In this document: positions 32,106 to 32,994 of the stretch, piece by piece
Numbering within the stretch: position 1 is the stretch's first letter
How the letters are laid out: each line of letters begins with the position of its first letter
Source of the DNA: Treponema sp.
Lineage (GTDB): Bacteria; Spirochaetota; Spirochaetia; Treponematales; Treponemataceae
Direction of reading: 5' to 3'
NCBI GenBank assembly: GCA_024693045.1
Contig: JAILLQ010000029.1
Coordinates: forward strand, 1-32,994
DNA length: 32,994 nt
Translations under genes and position numbers: made by a program
The notes under the pieces: generated by a model
The model's input: the letters and a program-made list of their open reading frames with translations, nothing else
Database searches by the model: none
Told to the model about the DNA's origin: nothing

Positions 32106-32994
32106 TTATTTGCCGGCTTTCTTTGATTCCTGGTATTTTTTGATAAGTTCTTCTGCTACTGCGTTTGGAACTTTACCGTACTTTAAGAATTCCATTGTGA
32201 ATTCACCCTTACCCTGTGTTGAAGAACGAAGGATAGTTGAGAATCCGAACATTTCTGAAAGTGGAACTTCAGCATTTACAACTGTCTGGTTGTTTTCATC
32301 AGTTGTTTCACCGATGATACCACGACGCTGGTTGATAAGACCGAAGATGTTTCCCTGAAATTCATTAGGAGCAGCAATCTGTACCTTCATGATTGGTTCA
32401 AGGATAGAAGGTTTTGCCTTCATGTAACCTTCACGGAAAGCACCGATAGCAGCAATCTGGAAAGCGTTATCGTTAGAGTCTACTGGGTGGTACTGACCAT
32501 CATTGATTGTCATGCGTACACCTACGATAGGAGCTCCAATCAAAGAACCTTCCTTCATAGCCTTCTGGAAACCTTTATCACAAGAAGGGATGTATTCGTT
32601 AGGAATTGCACCTCCCTTAATTGCGTCTACGAACTCGTAGTCTTTCTCTGTATCTGGTTCCATGAATCCGGCAACACGACCGTACTGTCCAGAACCACCA
32701 GTCTGCTTCTTATGTGTGTAGTTGAAGTCACCAGTTGTAGTAATAGATTCGCGGTAAGCAACCTGTGGTTTACCTGTTACAACTTCACAGTTGTATTCGC
32801 GCTTCATACGTTCAACGTATACTTCGAGGTGAAGCTCACCCATACCCTTAATGATTGTTTCGTTAGACTCAGGATCTGTGTATACGCGGAATGTAGGGTC
32901 TTCCTTAGTAAAGCGGTTAAGAGCCTTAGACATCTGCATAGCAGCCTGCTTGTCTTTTGGAGTGATAGAAAGAGAAATTACAGGCTCTGGAACG
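32106..32994 (-). CDS. fusA: elongation factor G, C-terminal part (window edge)
   Basis: The frame is open from the window end to TAA at 32106-32108, giving about 296 residues that cover domains III-V of EF-G; the GTPase domain lies outside the window. Recognisable stretches are [93 protein letters not shown] and RGIIG. EF-G moves tRNAs and mRNA through the ribosome and helps recycle it. Many spirochaetes have two EF-G paralogues specialised for translocation and recycling; this fragment alone does not say which one it is. It is followed by three tandem 79-bp repeats. Confidence 0.93.
   Translation of the reverse strand, partial: VPEPVISLSITPKDKQAAMQMSKALNRFTKEDPTFRVYTDPESNETIIKGMGELHLEVYVERMKREYNCEVVTGKPQVAYRESITTTGDFNYTHKKQTGGSGQYGRVAGFMEPDTEKDYEFVDAIKGGAIPNEYIPSCDKGFQKAMKEGSLIGAPIVGVRMTINDGQYHPVDSNDNAFQIAAIGAFREGYMKAKPSILEPIMKVQIAAPNEFQGNIFGLINQRRGIIGETTDENNQTVVNAEVPLSEMFGFSTILRSSTQGKGEFTMEFLKYGKVPNAVAEELIKKYQESKKAGK

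Overview
The window reads as part of the chromosome of a spirochaete, most probably a Treponema of the gut or rumen group. Supporting points are a class I (archaeal-type) lysyl-tRNA synthetase, loose spirochaetal lipoboxes, a class III cyclase encoded with a FecR-domain protein and outer-membrane proteins, BspA-like leucine-rich repeats, AT-rich DNA and good AGGAG-type ribosome binding sites. The genus is an inference from gene content; no rRNA or tRNA gene is present.

Layout. 1-964: the 3' end of an endonuclease/exonuclease/phosphatase gene, then 540 bp of non-coding DNA built from a duplicated 121-bp element and nested hairpins. 965-2334: a formyltransferase-only PurH, a tandem 85-bp duplication that includes its last codons, and a terminator. 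2336-4034: a PadR / HAAS-like / Toastrack-like (DUF4097) envelope-stress operon with a strong promoter and a candidate operator. 4046-8107 (minus strand): an outer-membrane barrel, and a two-gene unit of a small secreted protein plus a DUF4353 beta-helix lipoprotein. Both transcription units are preceded by the same 36-bp palindrome. 8487-23279 (plus strand): five tightly packed genes, namely a membrane adenylate cyclase, a FecR/Fn3-like protein, a periplasmic/outer-membrane barrel protein, a B-repeat lipoprotein and a 2054-residue mosaic lipoprotein (LRR, Pmp-like beta-helix, FGE/C-lectin domain). 23322-25026: lysS with promoter and terminator. 25059-27191: a chemotaxis receptor. 27246-30115 (minus strand): an accessory island with a double-glycine-leader papain-like protein carrying an EF-hand, a secreted protein, a lipoprotein, a truncated second copy of the papain-like protein and a broken SH3-like gene. 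30230-31761: a membrane protein and a small P-loop ATPase, convergent. 31786-32105: competing hairpins and three 79-bp tandem repeats. 32106-end: the 3' part of fusA.

How the parts may work together (inference). Much of the window concerns the envelope: a cAMP-producing receptor is co-transcribed with envelope-spanning and surface proteins, and a PadR-controlled stress module lies nearby. The best candidate for an undescribed system is the 27.2-30.1 kb island. It has the look of a secreted, possibly calcium-dependent, cysteine-peptidase-like effector with partner proteins and a decayed paralogue, as in toxin/immunity loci. The second candidate is the shared palindrome, which points to one regulator controlling the barrel and the beta-helix lipoprotein.
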